NCBI GenBank assembly: GCA_041946755.1
Contig: JBHGBB010000026.1
Coordinates: 1 to 26,507, forward strand
Reading direction: 5' to 3'
Length of the DNA: 26,507 nt
From: JBHGBB01 sp041946755
Lineage (GTDB): Bacteria; UBP4; UBA4092; JAOAEQ01
The notes under the pieces are model-generated. The model searched no databases, had not been told where the DNA came from, and saw nothing but the letters and a program-made list of their open reading frames with translations. A program made the position numbers and the translations under genes. Of this stretch, positions 14,561 through 22,540 are shown piece by piece. Each line of letters begins with the position of its first letter. Positions within the stretch are counted from its first letter, which is position 1.

Positions 14561-15883
14561 ATGGCTAACGAATTCATCAATAAAATCCGCAATGCCGGGG
14601 TAGTCGGTGCCGGTGGTGCCGGATTTCCAACCCATATTAAACTGGATACCAAAGTCGACTGGATTATCGTTAACGGTGCAGAATGCGAACCGTTACTCAA
14701 CGTCGACCCGCAACTGGTATGCCGATATGCTTCCCGATTAGTCGATGCGGCTGACCGTATCCGGGAACATACCGGTGCGAACAAGGTTACTTTCGGGATT
14801 AAAAAGAAACAGAAAGATTCTTGTACCGCGTTATCAGCCGCTATACAAAATAAACCGAATTTTCAATTATACCAACTCCCGGATATTTATCCTGCCGGAG
14901 ATGAACATGTCTTGGTTTATGAAATTACTAAGCGTATCGTTCCCGAAAGCGGCATCCCACTGCAGGTAGGAGTAGTGGTTATTAATGTCGAGACCATGTT
15001 GAATGTAGGTTATGCTTTAGAAGATAAATCGGTAACCGAAACCTATATCAGTGTCGTCGGCAACGTTAAGAATCCGATAACGGTTCTGGTACCGATCGGA
15101 GTCTCGGTTCGGGAAGTAATCGAGTTAGCTGGCGGTATGCAAGGGTCGGATAATGCGGTGCTTGATGGCGGGCCGATGATGGGTAAGATTATCGATAACC
15201 TCGATACTCCAGTCACAAAAACTACTAAAGGATTGGTAGTTCTTCCGAAAGATACCGTAGTAATTAAACGAAAATCACAACGGCCGTTAGCCATGGTGCA
15301 GCAAGTACGCGCGGCTTGCGAAACCTGTTTAATGTGTACCGATATGTGTCCAAGATATCTATTGGGGCATAATCTGAATCCGCATCAGATAGTTCGCGGG
15401 GTAAGTTATGGGATTAATACCAACGCTGCGATTATTACCCAAGCGTGGTTATGTTGCGAATGCGGAGTCTGCAATTTCGCCTGCCCGATGGATTTGGTAC
15501 CCAGAGAAATCAATATGCTTCTGAAAAAAGTTATGGCAGAAAAGAAGATTGCCAATCCGCATAAACGGGATAACCTGCAGCCGCGTCCCACCCGTAGCGG
15601 AAGACAGCTTTCGATGAAACGGCTGTTCGCCCGGCTCGGATTAGGGAAGTATCATTCCCCGGCATTATTGAAAAAGATAGCATGGCAACCGAAATCGGTT
15701 ACCTTGTTACTTCGCCAACACCTAGGCGCGCCAAGTCAGCCGATTGTTAGTATCGGACAGAAAGTAGCACTCGGGCAATGTATCGCTGATATACCGGAAG
15801 GAACGCGCGGCGCTCGGCTCCATGCCAGCATTTCCGGAACGATTAAAGATATTACAGAACAATACATCCGAATAGAACAATAA
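14561..15883 (+). CDS. pduS: PduS/RnfC-like Fe-S flavoprotein of the BMC
   Basis: This 440-residue protein resembles PduS and RnfC, which bind FMN and two [4Fe-4S] clusters and move electrons from NADH (cobalamin reduction in the Pdu system). It shows the nucleotide-binding start GVVGAGGAGFPTHIKL (13-28) and NGAECEPLL (38-46), an SLBB-type segment (ITVLVPIGVSVREVIELAGG), and two ferredoxin motifs: C253/C256/C259/C263 and C298/C301/C304/C308. Its length fits PduS. No B12-dependent diol dehydratase is in the window, so it more likely regenerates NAD+ for the aldehyde dehydrogenase or passes electrons through the shell; that is inference. It is the last recognisable BMC gene here. Confidence 0.88.
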   Translation: MANEFINKIRNAGVVGAGGAGFPTHIKLDTKVDWIIVNGAECEPLLNVDPQLVCRYASRLVDAADRIREHTGANKVTFGIKKKQKDSCTALSAAIQNKPNFQLYQLPDIYPAGDEHVLVYEITKRIVPESGIPLQVGVVVINVETMLNVGYALEDKSVTETYISVVGNVKNPITVLVPIGVSVREVIELAGGMQGSDNAVLDGGPMMGKIIDNLDTPVTKTTKGLVVLPKDTVVIKRKSQRPLAMVQQVRAACETCLMCTDMCPRYLLGHNLNPHQIVRGVSYGINTNAAIITQAWLCCECGVCNFACPMDLVPREINMLLKKVMAEKKIANPHKRDNLQPRPTRSGRQLSMKRLFARLGLGKYHSPALLKKIAWQPKSVTLLLRQHLGAPSQPIVSIGQKVALGQCIADIPEGTRGARLHASISGTIKDITEQYIRIEQ

Positions 15884-15891
15884 AAATAGTT

Positions 15892-17346
15892 ATGCAAATC
15901 CCAAAGCTTAAATCACAAATCACAAATAAATTCCAAACCGTAAAATCCAAATTTAATTGCTTTAACCATTTTCGTTTGAAATGTGGAGGTTGGAGCTTAT
16001 TTGGAGTTTGGAAATTGGAACTTGGTATTTTAGCATTGGGATTTATTTCCATAATTTTTTCCCTATGTTTTAGTCCGCTAGCAGTGGCGCAAGAATCGAA
16101 ACCGCCGGTTACCGCGTTATCTCTGCAAGTATTGCAACAGCAATTGCAATCCGGGAAGATATCGGCAGACTTGATGCAACTCGGTGGGATAAAACAGATT
16201 GATGGATATGTGGTTGATGCCGAAACCCATGATGTGATTCTGTTCGGGACTGCCGGCTCTGGAATTCCGTTATATCTCGATGATTTTGTTACTGCATTAC
16301 GGAGTGTTATGGTTGATAACGCGTCACCCGGTTGTTCGATCGATCCGGCTGAACCTACCCTATTAAAACTCCGGAAGTTCAGCCAGGATTTTTCGATGAT
16401 TACTTCAACCACTATTGCGAATACTGTTCTAGAAGAATTTAAACGTATCGGTACAGAACAGCAGAATGTTAGGGTTATAACGGTCCCGCATAATTCCCAT
16501 TTCGCCCAAGTTATGGTTACTGCCGACTATTATACCAAACGGATTTCGAATGGTACTGCGGTAACCGAATTGAAAGGATTTAAGAGTTTAGCAGCGCTAG
16601 CGACTGAAAAACTCCAGCAGGATGTAGCAGCCGGCAAACATCCGCAATTAACGATGTATAATCGGTTCTGGTTTACCCCGGGTGATATACAATTTTCGCC
16701 GGGAGATAAAATCGTGCGCTTAACCCAATGCGAAGTGAAATTACTTACTGAACAGGAGTTTCTGAATCCGCAAGGGAAACTGGTCGGCTCGGGAAACGAG
16801 CAGCCAATGGCACAAGCGTTTGTGCAGGAGTTCACCAACCGGTATGATGAAATCGCTGCCGCGGCACCGATATTCGCTGATTTGAAATCCTTATTCCGGA
16901 TGGTAGCCATTGCTAAAGGGATGCAGTATGATAATGCACTTTCGACTGCAGGACTGAATCTGGATTTTATATTGAATAAATACCGGATTAATCCGGCACG
17001 TGTCCCGCAAACACTCTCGGGGATAACTGAGGTTAAACAAATCGAAATCAAACAAACCAATCGGGAAATATATTTATGGCTGCTTTCATTCGGCGGAGTA
17101 GATATGGATATCAAAATCGACCCTAAAAATTGGAAGAAACCGACCGGCGGGACATCCGGCGGCGGAAGCCCTCCCGGTGGCAAACCTAAACCTGGTAAAC
17201 TTCAGTTTTCTATTGAACCACCCCATGGGCATAGCCAAGATACTACCAAAAAAACTTCGGAAGGAAAACCGGCACCAACCCGGGATACCATTTTAAAAAG
17301 CCGGCCAAGCACGAAAGAATTAAAGTGGACTGTTTCTCCTTCCTAG
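15892..17346 (+). CDS. Secreted DUF1598-like protein, N-terminus partly repeat-derived
   Basis: This 484-residue protein begins 8 bases after the PduS-like gene. A signal peptide core, ILALGFISIIFSLCFSPLAVA (46-66), is followed by a mature domain. The latter resembles DUF1598 proteins known mainly from Planctomycetes: LSLQVLQQQLQSGKISADLM, GGIKQIDGYVVDAETHDVIL, DDFVTALRSVMV, PGCSIDPAEPTL, VITVPHNSHFAQVMVTADYY and NRFWFTPGDIQ. The C-terminus is a Gly/Pro-rich tail. Function is unknown. The first ~45 residues are encoded by a palindromic repeat, so the native start may be a later in-frame TTG (for example 16015). No link to the BMC is evident other than position. Confidence 0.75.
   Translation: MQIPKLKSQITNKFQTVKSKFNCFNHFRLKCGGWSLFGVWKLELGILALGFISIIFSLCFSPLAVAQESKPPVTALSLQVLQQQLQSGKISADLMQLGGIKQIDGYVVDAETHDVILFGTAGSGIPLYLDDFVTALRSVMVDNASPGCSIDPAEPTLLKLRKFSQDFSMITSTTIANTVLEEFKRIGTEQQNVRVITVPHNSHFAQVMVTADYYTKRISNGTAVTELKGFKSLAALATEKLQQDVAAGKHPQLTMYNRFWFTPGDIQFSPGDKIVRLTQCEVKLLTEQEFLNPQGKLVGSGNEQPMAQAFVQEFTNRYDEIAAAAPIFADLKSLFRMVAIAKGMQYDNALSTAGLNLDFILNKYRINPARVPQTLSGITEVKQIEIKQTNREIYLWLLSFGGVDMDIKIDPKNWKKPTGGTSGGGSPPGGKPKPGKLQFSIEPPHGHSQDTTKKTSEGKPAPTRDTILKSRPSTKELKWTVSPS
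15895..16044. repeat. CAAATCACAAATC palindrome within the 5' coding region
   Basis: The left arm opens caaatcccaa and continues with taaatcacaaatcacaaata and ttccaaac. The right arm has ttggagtttggaaattggaa and ends ttgggattt (16036-16044), the complement of the opening. It is the same class of periodic palindrome as in the gaps between genes, but lies inside an open reading frame. Confidence 0.65.
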
Positions 17347-17385
17347 GCCGATAAAAGGTAATCATTTCCTCGGTACTCTTTTGAT

Positions 17386-18243
17386 TTATTTTGTAGAGTA
17401 ACTATCATATTCCACCAGATATTCCGCAAACCCATATTTCGGTACCAATCCCAATTCCTTTTGTGCCCGGTCGATGACATATACTCGGTCAATCCGTTGC
17501 GGTAATGGCCAACCTCGGCGATGGAACTCGAGTATCATCATCGGACATCGTTTCTGGATGACAATTTCGGGATTGGTGGCTAAAGTTTCCAAATCTTCTT
17601 TTTGAAACGGGCTTAATGCAGAGATATTATATATCCGATAATGTTCTTCTGGCTTGAATAATGCCAGTGCATGCGCTTGGGCTACATCTCGGGCATCCAC
17701 TCCGCGGTATAGACGGTAGCTCGCCATAAGATGCGGCGGTTCCGGAAAACAACGGGACATGCGTAATACGATACAATGTATAGCATGCTGAATCGATGCA
17801 TCGCGGCATAATGCTTCCGCAGCCAACTTGGTCTGGTCATAAATATCGCGGGGTTGCGGTTCCAAGTCTTCAGTTACCCATACTGCGCAATGGGGAGACA
17901 CCATCGCATCGCCATACACCGACGTGGTGCTGGTATAGACGAATCGGGTCACCCCATGTTTCTGCGCCATATCGAGTAGTACCCGGACACCATCAACGTT
18001 GGTATGTATAAACTCCGCTTCGGAATGGGTGGCAACATGCGGTGCATGAAGTGATGCAGTATGGATAATCGCTTCTACTCCCGGCATTATTTTACTTACC
18101 AGAACTCGGTCTGCAATATCACCGTATACCGTAGTAAACTTGCCGGGTACTAAATCGAGCCCGATAATTTCATGCTGCGATTGTAAATATTCCGCGATGG
18201 TACTACCGATTTTCCCGGATGTCCCGGTCACTAATATTCGCAT
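17386..18243 (-). CDS. NAD-dependent epimerase/dehydratase (extended SDR)
   Basis: This 285-residue extended short-chain dehydrogenase has the nucleotide-binding motif GTSGKIG (7-13), D30 at the end of the second strand, TASLHAP (about 62-68), SSVYGD-type YTSTTSVYGD (103-112) and the catalytic Y135-x3-K139 (YDQTK). It lies in the nucleoside-diphosphate-sugar epimerase group; the sugar is not predictable. It is convergent with the DUF1598-like gene (39 bases apart) and follows the propeller gene on the same strand after a 109-base AT-rich gap with no clear terminator. Confidence 0.88.
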   Translation of the reverse strand: MRILVTGTSGKIGSTIAEYLQSQHEIIGLDLVPGKFTTVYGDIADRVLVSKIMPGVEAIIHTASLHAPHVATHSEAEFIHTNVDGVRVLLDMAQKHGVTRFVYTSTTSVYGDAMVSPHCAVWVTEDLEPQPRDIYDQTKLAAEALCRDASIQHAIHCIVLRMSRCFPEPPHLMASYRLYRGVDARDVAQAHALALFKPEEHYRIYNISALSPFQKEDLETLATNPEIVIQKRCPMMILEFHRRGWPLPQRIDRVYVIDRAQKELGLVPKYGFAEYLVEYDSYSTK

Positions 18244-18352
18244 AGTTTGGATTTAAGATATACTATGAATAATATCGCCTTTTTTTAAAACCGTAACGTT
18301 ATTGTAGTTAGCAGAGAATTTATAACGGTGTACCAAATCGATACTAATAAAT

Positions 18353-19486
18353 CTATTTAGTTCGTTCCTGTAGGATACCATGAATATATCTTAAATCGCG
18401 ATATAGGTAATCGTAATAACTCAGATGCGGATTCCCCAAATTATCCAGCGCGAGTGAACAATATCCACCCACTCCAACCTTCGGATCTATCGTCTGTACT
18501 ACCCATGGCTGGCGACCATTCTGATATGCGAATTTAATCTGGCCATGAGTATAATCGAAATATCCGATTCGTGGATTATCAGCAGAATCTAGCGCTAACG
18601 AAGCGAATTTGCCGACTACTCCTTTTCTATCAACCACGTCAATCTGCCATGTATACCCATTCCAAAAGGCATATTTAAGGTCATAATTCAAATCATCTTC
18701 ATAGGCTATATGGGGATAACCTTTTTTATCGATAGCTAGTGACGCATAAATACCGACTGACCGGCCCGGATCCACTACCTGCGATATCCATTGCATTCCA
18801 TCCCAGAACGCATATTTCAGATTCCATCGGCTGACATCATAGTAAGCAATTCGCGGGAATCCCCGCTGGTCAAGCGCAATCGAGGGCAACATTCCGACAT
18901 TAAAATCGTTATCCGCAACCGTAATCCGCCATTTTCCATTGGATAAACGCGCATGCCGCAATTCTCCGGCTTGTTTCGCATAATAGCATAGTTCCGGCAG
19001 ATTCAGCTTCCCGATTACCAGCGAGATCCCTAAAAATCCGGCTTGATTATAGCGGTCTACAGTATCAATCAGCCAGGTAGTATCGATAAGCTTTTTATGT
19101 GCAATTCGCACTGCCCGATGCGAAATATCATGGTATGCAATCCAGATAACTCCGTTCGAAGCGACTTTAAGCGAAGTATAATCACCGACATAATCGGTAT
19201 AATCAACGGTAGCTAAGTTCCATTGGGATTTAGTCCTTTTTTTTGCAGAAGGCGGGGAACTGATTCTGGTAGCATATTTCAGTGCGGCATTTGAAGCATC
19301 GTAATAGCTGATATGGGGAGTATTGTTCCGATCGATAGCGATCGAAGTGAAACTGCCAACGCAATCGATTCGGTCAACCACTTCCGGTTTATTCCATTTA
19401 AATTCCGCATTCGATAATGCCGGATAGAGGAATAGACCTAGAAACCCGAAGATTCGCAATAATATCGATTTACCGAGAATTCGCAT
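18353..19486 (-). CDS. Secreted seven-repeat beta-propeller protein
   Basis: This 377-residue protein has a signal peptide (LLRIFGFLGLFLYPALSNA, cleavage near residue 28). Seven repeats of about 45-50 residues follow with the pattern VD..G.VG.(Y/F)xSLALD..GxPxIxYYD....LKYA....G..W. Examples are SIAIDRNNTPHISYYDASN, SIALDQRGFPRIAYYDVSR and SLALDNLGNPHLSYYDYLY. The third repeat is degenerate. Seven units imply a closed seven-bladed propeller. Such exported proteins usually bind a partner or carbohydrate; nothing shows enzymatic activity. Confidence 0.8.
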   Translation of the reverse strand: MRILGKSILLRIFGFLGLFLYPALSNAEFKWNKPEVVDRIDCVGSFTSIAIDRNNTPHISYYDASNAALKYATRISSPPSAKKRTKSQWNLATVDYTDYVGDYTSLKVASNGVIWIAYHDISHRAVRIAHKKLIDTTWLIDTVDRYNQAGFLGISLVIGKLNLPELCYYAKQAGELRHARLSNGKWRITVADNDFNVGMLPSIALDQRGFPRIAYYDVSRWNLKYAFWDGMQWISQVVDPGRSVGIYASLAIDKKGYPHIAYEDDLNYDLKYAFWNGYTWQIDVVDRKGVVGKFASLALDSADNPRIGYFDYTHGQIKFAYQNGRQPWVVQTIDPKVGVGGYCSLALDNLGNPHLSYYDYLYRDLRYIHGILQERTK

Positions 19487-19578
19487 AATTTGTAATTCTA
19501 TTATAACCTATGATATATTGTATTAAATAATATATCTTCAATTTAGGTAATTTTCCGAATATTAAAGGATGAAGAATT

Positions 19579-20469
19579 ATGGCTTCTGAATTATTAACTC
19601 GAATCCAACAAGGAGAAATTCTCATCTGCGATGGCGCGATGGGAACCATGATGCATCAAGCGGGATTAGCTGCCGGCGATTGTGCGGAATTATGGAATGT
19701 CGACCGACCGCAAGAGGTAACCGCAATTCATACGGCTTATTTCAATGCCGGGTGCAATATGGTAATCAGCAACACCTTCGGTGGCAGCCGGTTAAAATTG
19801 AAACGGTATCAGCTCGAAACCCGGTTAGCTGAATTGAATCAGGCCGGAGTCAACGCGGCAAAGGCGGCAATCACCAAACCCGGGCAGTATGTTCTTGCCG
19901 ATATCGGCCCGACCGGCGAATTCTTGCAGCCGATAGGTGAACTGACCTACGATGAACTTTATGCCGTATTTAAAGAGCAGGCAATCGTCTTAGCTAATGC
20001 CGGAGTCGATGCGATTATTATCGAAACCATGAGCGCGATAGAAGAAATCGTTTGCGCGGTTAAAGCAAGTAAAGAGAATACCGCTGTTCCGGTAATTGCT
20101 ACGATGTCGTTCAATGATGCCGGAGATAAAGGGTTTCGGACCATGATGGGAATATCTCCACAGCAGGCAGCAGAACAGCTTGATGCTGCCGGCGCGGATA
20201 TTATCGGGACCAACTGCGGCCGCATCCGGGTGGAACAGGTAATAGCCATCATCCGAGAATTCAGGAAATATACCCAAAAACCTCTGATTGCTGAACCGAA
20301 TGCCGGACTGCCGAAATTGGTTGATGGAAACACCATGTATGATGAATCTCCGGAACATATGGCATTGTTCGTTCCGGAATTGATTAAAGCCGGGGCGAAT
20401 ATTATCGGCGGCTGTTGCGGGACTACTCCGGAACATCTTAAAGCTATCGCAAACGCTATTAAAAAATAA
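19579..20469 (+). CDS. Homocysteine S-methyltransferase (BHMT/MetH N-terminal type)
   Basis: This 296-residue zinc methyltransferase barrel has ILICDGAMGTMMHQAGL at the start, SNTFGGSRLKL and NAGLPKLVDG, with zinc ligands C213 (GTNCG) and C279/C280 (GGCCGTTPEH). Stand-alone forms methylate homocysteine or act as the MetH methyl-acceptor module. The B12 and folate modules of MetH are absent. An AAAGGATG Shine-Dalgarno precedes ATG 19579. The last third contains a 49-bp stretch duplicated downstream at 21167-21215, with an MntA/HepT pair between the copies. No riboswitch fits the 92-base upstream gap. Confidence 0.93.
   Translation: MASELLTRIQQGEILICDGAMGTMMHQAGLAAGDCAELWNVDRPQEVTAIHTAYFNAGCNMVISNTFGGSRLKLKRYQLETRLAELNQAGVNAAKAAITKPGQYVLADIGPTGEFLQPIGELTYDELYAVFKEQAIVLANAGVDAIIIETMSAIEEIVCAVKASKENTAVPVIATMSFNDAGDKGFRTMMGISPQQAAEQLDAAGADIIGTNCGRIRVEQVIAIIREFRKYTQKPLIAEPNAGLPKLVDGNTMYDESPEHMALFVPELIKAGANIIGGCCGTTPEHLKAIANAIKK
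20375..20423 (+). repeat. 49-bp direct repeat, left copy (in the methyltransferase 3' end)
   Basis: The stretch from cggaattgattaaagccggg to gctgttgcgggac is identical to 21167-21215. It encodes the conserved ELIKAGANIIGGCCG segment. Sequence diverges sharply on both sides. Confidence 0.9.
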
Positions 20470-20498
20470 GCTATCGATTATACGAACTGCCTTCACCT

Positions 20499-20792
20499 AT
20501 GACCAAGGAAGATATCAAACGAATTATTGTAGAACATCGCGATATTTTAGCGAAATATCAGGTGAAATCGATTTCGCTATTCGGTTCATATGTTCGCAAT
20601 CAACAGAATGAAAAAAGCGATATCGATTTTCTGGTTGAGTTCGATCGGCCCAGCTATGATAATTTTATTCATTTAGTGTTTGACCTTGAGGGACTGCTCA
20701 AGAAAGAGGTTAGCGTGGTCACCCCGAAAGGGATTAGCCCCTATGTTCTACCGTTTGTTTTAAAGGAGGTAGAAGAAATTGCACGAGGATAA
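20499..20792 (+). CDS. mntA: MntA-type nucleotidyltransferase antitoxin
   Basis: This 97-residue minimal nucleotidyltransferase carries GS-x10-DxD at residues 29-43 (GSYVRNQQNEKSDID), followed by FLVEFDRP. MntA enzymes neutralise HepT by AMPylating its tyrosine. Its last 14 bases overlap the HepT gene, the usual order and spacing for this system. It starts 29 bases after the methyltransferase stop without a visible Shine-Dalgarno. It differs clearly in sequence from the MNT protein at 3663, so the two were acquired separately. Confidence 0.92.
   Translation: MTKEDIKRIIVEHRDILAKYQVKSISLFGSYVRNQQNEKSDIDFLVEFDRPSYDNFIHLVFDLEGLLKKEVSVVTPKGISPYVLPFVLKEVEEIARG
20762..20770 (+). promoter_or_regulatory. 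Ribosome binding site that fixes a TTG start for HepT
   Basis: AAAGGAGGT lies eight bases before TTG 20779, inside the end of mntA. There is no in-frame ATG nearby, so the TTG start rests on this near-perfect Shine-Dalgarno. Confidence 0.8.
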
Positions 20793-21114
20793 GGTTTTTA
20801 TTCATCATATCGCTGAAGAATTAAATTACCTTATTACCGCCACCGCGAATTTAACTTATGCAGAGTTGATTAATGATGAAACTAAAAAACGTGCTGTGAT
20901 ACGCAGTTTAGAAGTTATTGGTGAGGCAACTAAGAATCTGTCAAAAGAATTCAGGGATTCTCATTCGAATATTGAGTGGAAAGATATCGCTGGATTGCGA
21001 GATAAATTAATCCATCGATATTTTGGCGTTGATTGGGATACCGTTTGGGATATTATTAAAAACAAAATCCCTTATTTATCATTAAAAATTAATGAGATTA
21101 TAGATAAAAAATAG
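20779..21114 (+). CDS. hepT: HepT-type HEPN RNase toxin (DUF86)
   Basis: This 111-residue all-helical HEPN protein has the intact active-site motif R74-x4-H79-x-Y81 (RDKLIHRYF); the tyrosine is the known AMPylation target of MntA. Other family marks are AVIRSLEVIGEATKNLS and the C-terminal DWDTVWDIIKNKIPYL. HepT proteins cut RNA when not neutralised. Unlike the HEPN gene at 3304, this one is complete. It uses TTG as start and overlaps mntA by 14 bases. Confidence 0.92.
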   Translation: MHEDKVFIHHIAEELNYLITATANLTYAELINDETKKRAVIRSLEVIGEATKNLSKEFRDSHSNIEWKDIAGLRDKLIHRYFGVDWDTVWDIIKNKIPYLSLKINEIIDKK

Positions 21115-21150
21115 GTTGGGAAAATATTTTGTGAAATAGCTACCAAACCT

Positions 21151-21261
21151 ATGGTAAGTTTAAGTGCGGAATTGATTAAAGCCGGGGCGAATATTATCGG
21201 CGGCTGTTGCGGGACAACCCCAAAACATTTAGCGGCAATGGCAAAAGCAATCAGAAAATAA
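21151..21261 (+). pseudogene. Duplicated 3' end of a homocysteine methyltransferase gene
   Basis: After an unrelated lead-in, the frame reads AELIKAGANIIGGCCGTTP, then KHLAAMAKAIRK and TAA 21259-21261. This matches the last ~30 residues of the gene at 19579-20469, with the terminal residues differing (KAIANAIKK there). There is no start or N-terminal part, so it is a remnant. Confidence 0.85.
21167..21215 (+). repeat. 49-bp direct repeat, right copy
   Basis: Identical to 20375-20423, offset 792 bases. Together the copies enclose the remaining methyltransferase 3' end and the whole MntA/HepT pair. Confidence 0.9.
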
Positions 21262-21275
21262 GCTTATTAAACTTC

Positions 21276-21310
21276 GGAGTAAAGATGAGTTATCGAATCA
21301 TCTTTACTCC
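21276..21310 (+). repeat. Terminator-like hairpin before the ferredoxin gene
   Basis: ggagtaaagatga (21276-21288) pairs perfectly with tcatctttactcc (21298-21310) over 13 bp with a nine-base loop. No T-run follows, so Rho-independent termination is uncertain. Confidence 0.6.
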
Positions 21311-21357
21311 TGTCTATCCAGTAATTATCCATAGTTATCCAAGAGAAAAAAAGTCCT

Positions 21358-22404
21358 ATGTGTGAATTCTGTCATCAGCATGGTGAAGGCAAAAAATGGT
21401 ATCTGACCATGAAGAATTATTCGCAAGAGCTGCTGGCGCAAGATGGCCGGCAAGAGTTTAATGCTCAATTCCTGAAAAACATCGAGGAACTGGTAGTTAA
21501 ATCCCTGGCGAAACTGGATCAATGGAGTATACATCCACTACTCTACCGTTACCTACAACCTTATGTTCTAAGGATACAAAAACGCGACCATTTCGGCCAG
21601 ATTGTACCAATTGAAGATGTTGACCGAATTATCGATATGCAGGATTCGATCGTTCGGTTACCTTGCGTCTGCCGGAGTCTGACCACCGGGCAGAAAGTCA
21701 GGTATTGTTTCGGGATCGGCGCGCATCCGGATGGGTCATTAGCCAATTATCCGGAGTATGCTGAAGGGTTGGAGGTATTAAGTAAAGAAGCCGCAAAACA
21801 AATGATGCATGAGTTCGATAAACAAGGGTTGGTACATTCGATCTGGACATTCAAGACCCCATTTATCGGCGGGGTATGCAATTGCGACCAGGATTGTTTA
21901 GCATACCGAACCGAGGTAAAAGCGCGGCTTACCCAAACCATGTTTCGGGCAGAATATTTCGCTACCGTGAACTGGGATCTATGTACCGGATGTAAACGGT
22001 GTGTTTCCCAATGCCAGTTTGGCGCAATCCAATTCTCATATACCCATAATAAAGCCAATATCGAGTTCAACCAATGTTATGGCTGCGGAGTATGCCGGGC
22101 GGTATGTACCCATGAAGCGATAGCTTTAAAACCGCGAACTGATACTTTTTCCTTCCGGCCGATCTTCGAGAAAAAGCATAAACCGAAAATAACGGTTAAT
22201 CCGGAATTATGTAAAAATGCACTCGAATGCCGGGTATGTCTAGACCGATGCCCGCAAAAAGTGTTCGGTACTTACCCGGCGACAAAACGAGAGTTCGGGA
22301 AACGAGCGGTAGATTGGACAGTTGCCCCGATATTCAGTTCGCAATGTACCCAATGTATGGACTGCGTATCGTTTTGCCCGAAACAAGCGATTAGTATACA
22401 TTAA
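21358..22404 (+). CDS. Multi-cluster [4Fe-4S] ferredoxin-type protein
   Basis: This 348-residue cytoplasmic protein has a distinctive start, CEFCHQHGEGKKWYLTMKNY, and a middle region with LPCVCRSL (C103, C105), C117 and the cluster C174/C176/C180. Four ferredoxin-like cysteine sets follow: C209/C212/C215/C219, C240/C243/C246/C250, C285/C291/C294/C298 and C330/C333/C336/C340. The third is irregular. It may carry up to four [4Fe-4S] clusters and act in electron transfer; the partner is unknown. A weak purine stretch precedes ATG 21358. There is no obvious functional link with the methyltransferase upstream. Confidence 0.85.
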   Translation: MCEFCHQHGEGKKWYLTMKNYSQELLAQDGRQEFNAQFLKNIEELVVKSLAKLDQWSIHPLLYRYLQPYVLRIQKRDHFGQIVPIEDVDRIIDMQDSIVRLPCVCRSLTTGQKVRYCFGIGAHPDGSLANYPEYAEGLEVLSKEAAKQMMHEFDKQGLVHSIWTFKTPFIGGVCNCDQDCLAYRTEVKARLTQTMFRAEYFATVNWDLCTGCKRCVSQCQFGAIQFSYTHNKANIEFNQCYGCGVCRAVCTHEAIALKPRTDTFSFRPIFEKKHKPKITVNPELCKNALECRVCLDRCPQKVFGTYPATKREFGKRAVDWTVAPIFSSQCTQCMDCVSFCPKQAISIH

Positions 22405-22416
22405 AAATTTTATTTG

Positions 22417-22533
22417 ACCACTGAATACACTGAACCTCGGAGAAAATAATAGCGAATAGGCAATATATTAAATCTAGAATATCATTTTAGCTTATCTCTG
22501 CATTTCTCTGAGGCTCTGAGCCTCTGTGGTTTA
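22417..22533. repeat. CCACTGAATACACTGAA / CTCTGAGGCTCTGAG imperfect palindrome
   Basis: The left side, gaccactgaatacactgaac (22416 on), then ctcggagaaaa, faces the right side tctctgcatttctctgaggc, then tctgagcctctgtggt. The right side's complement is a degenerate copy of the left. It fills the gap before the phosphodiesterase gene and resembles the element at 6446-6556. Confidence 0.6.
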
Positions 22534-22540
22534 TTTGATT

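Noticed and set aside
19487..19578. SAM or cobalamin riboswitch before the methyltransferase
   Set aside because: The gap is only 92 bases, AT-rich, with no conserved box or multi-stem structure.
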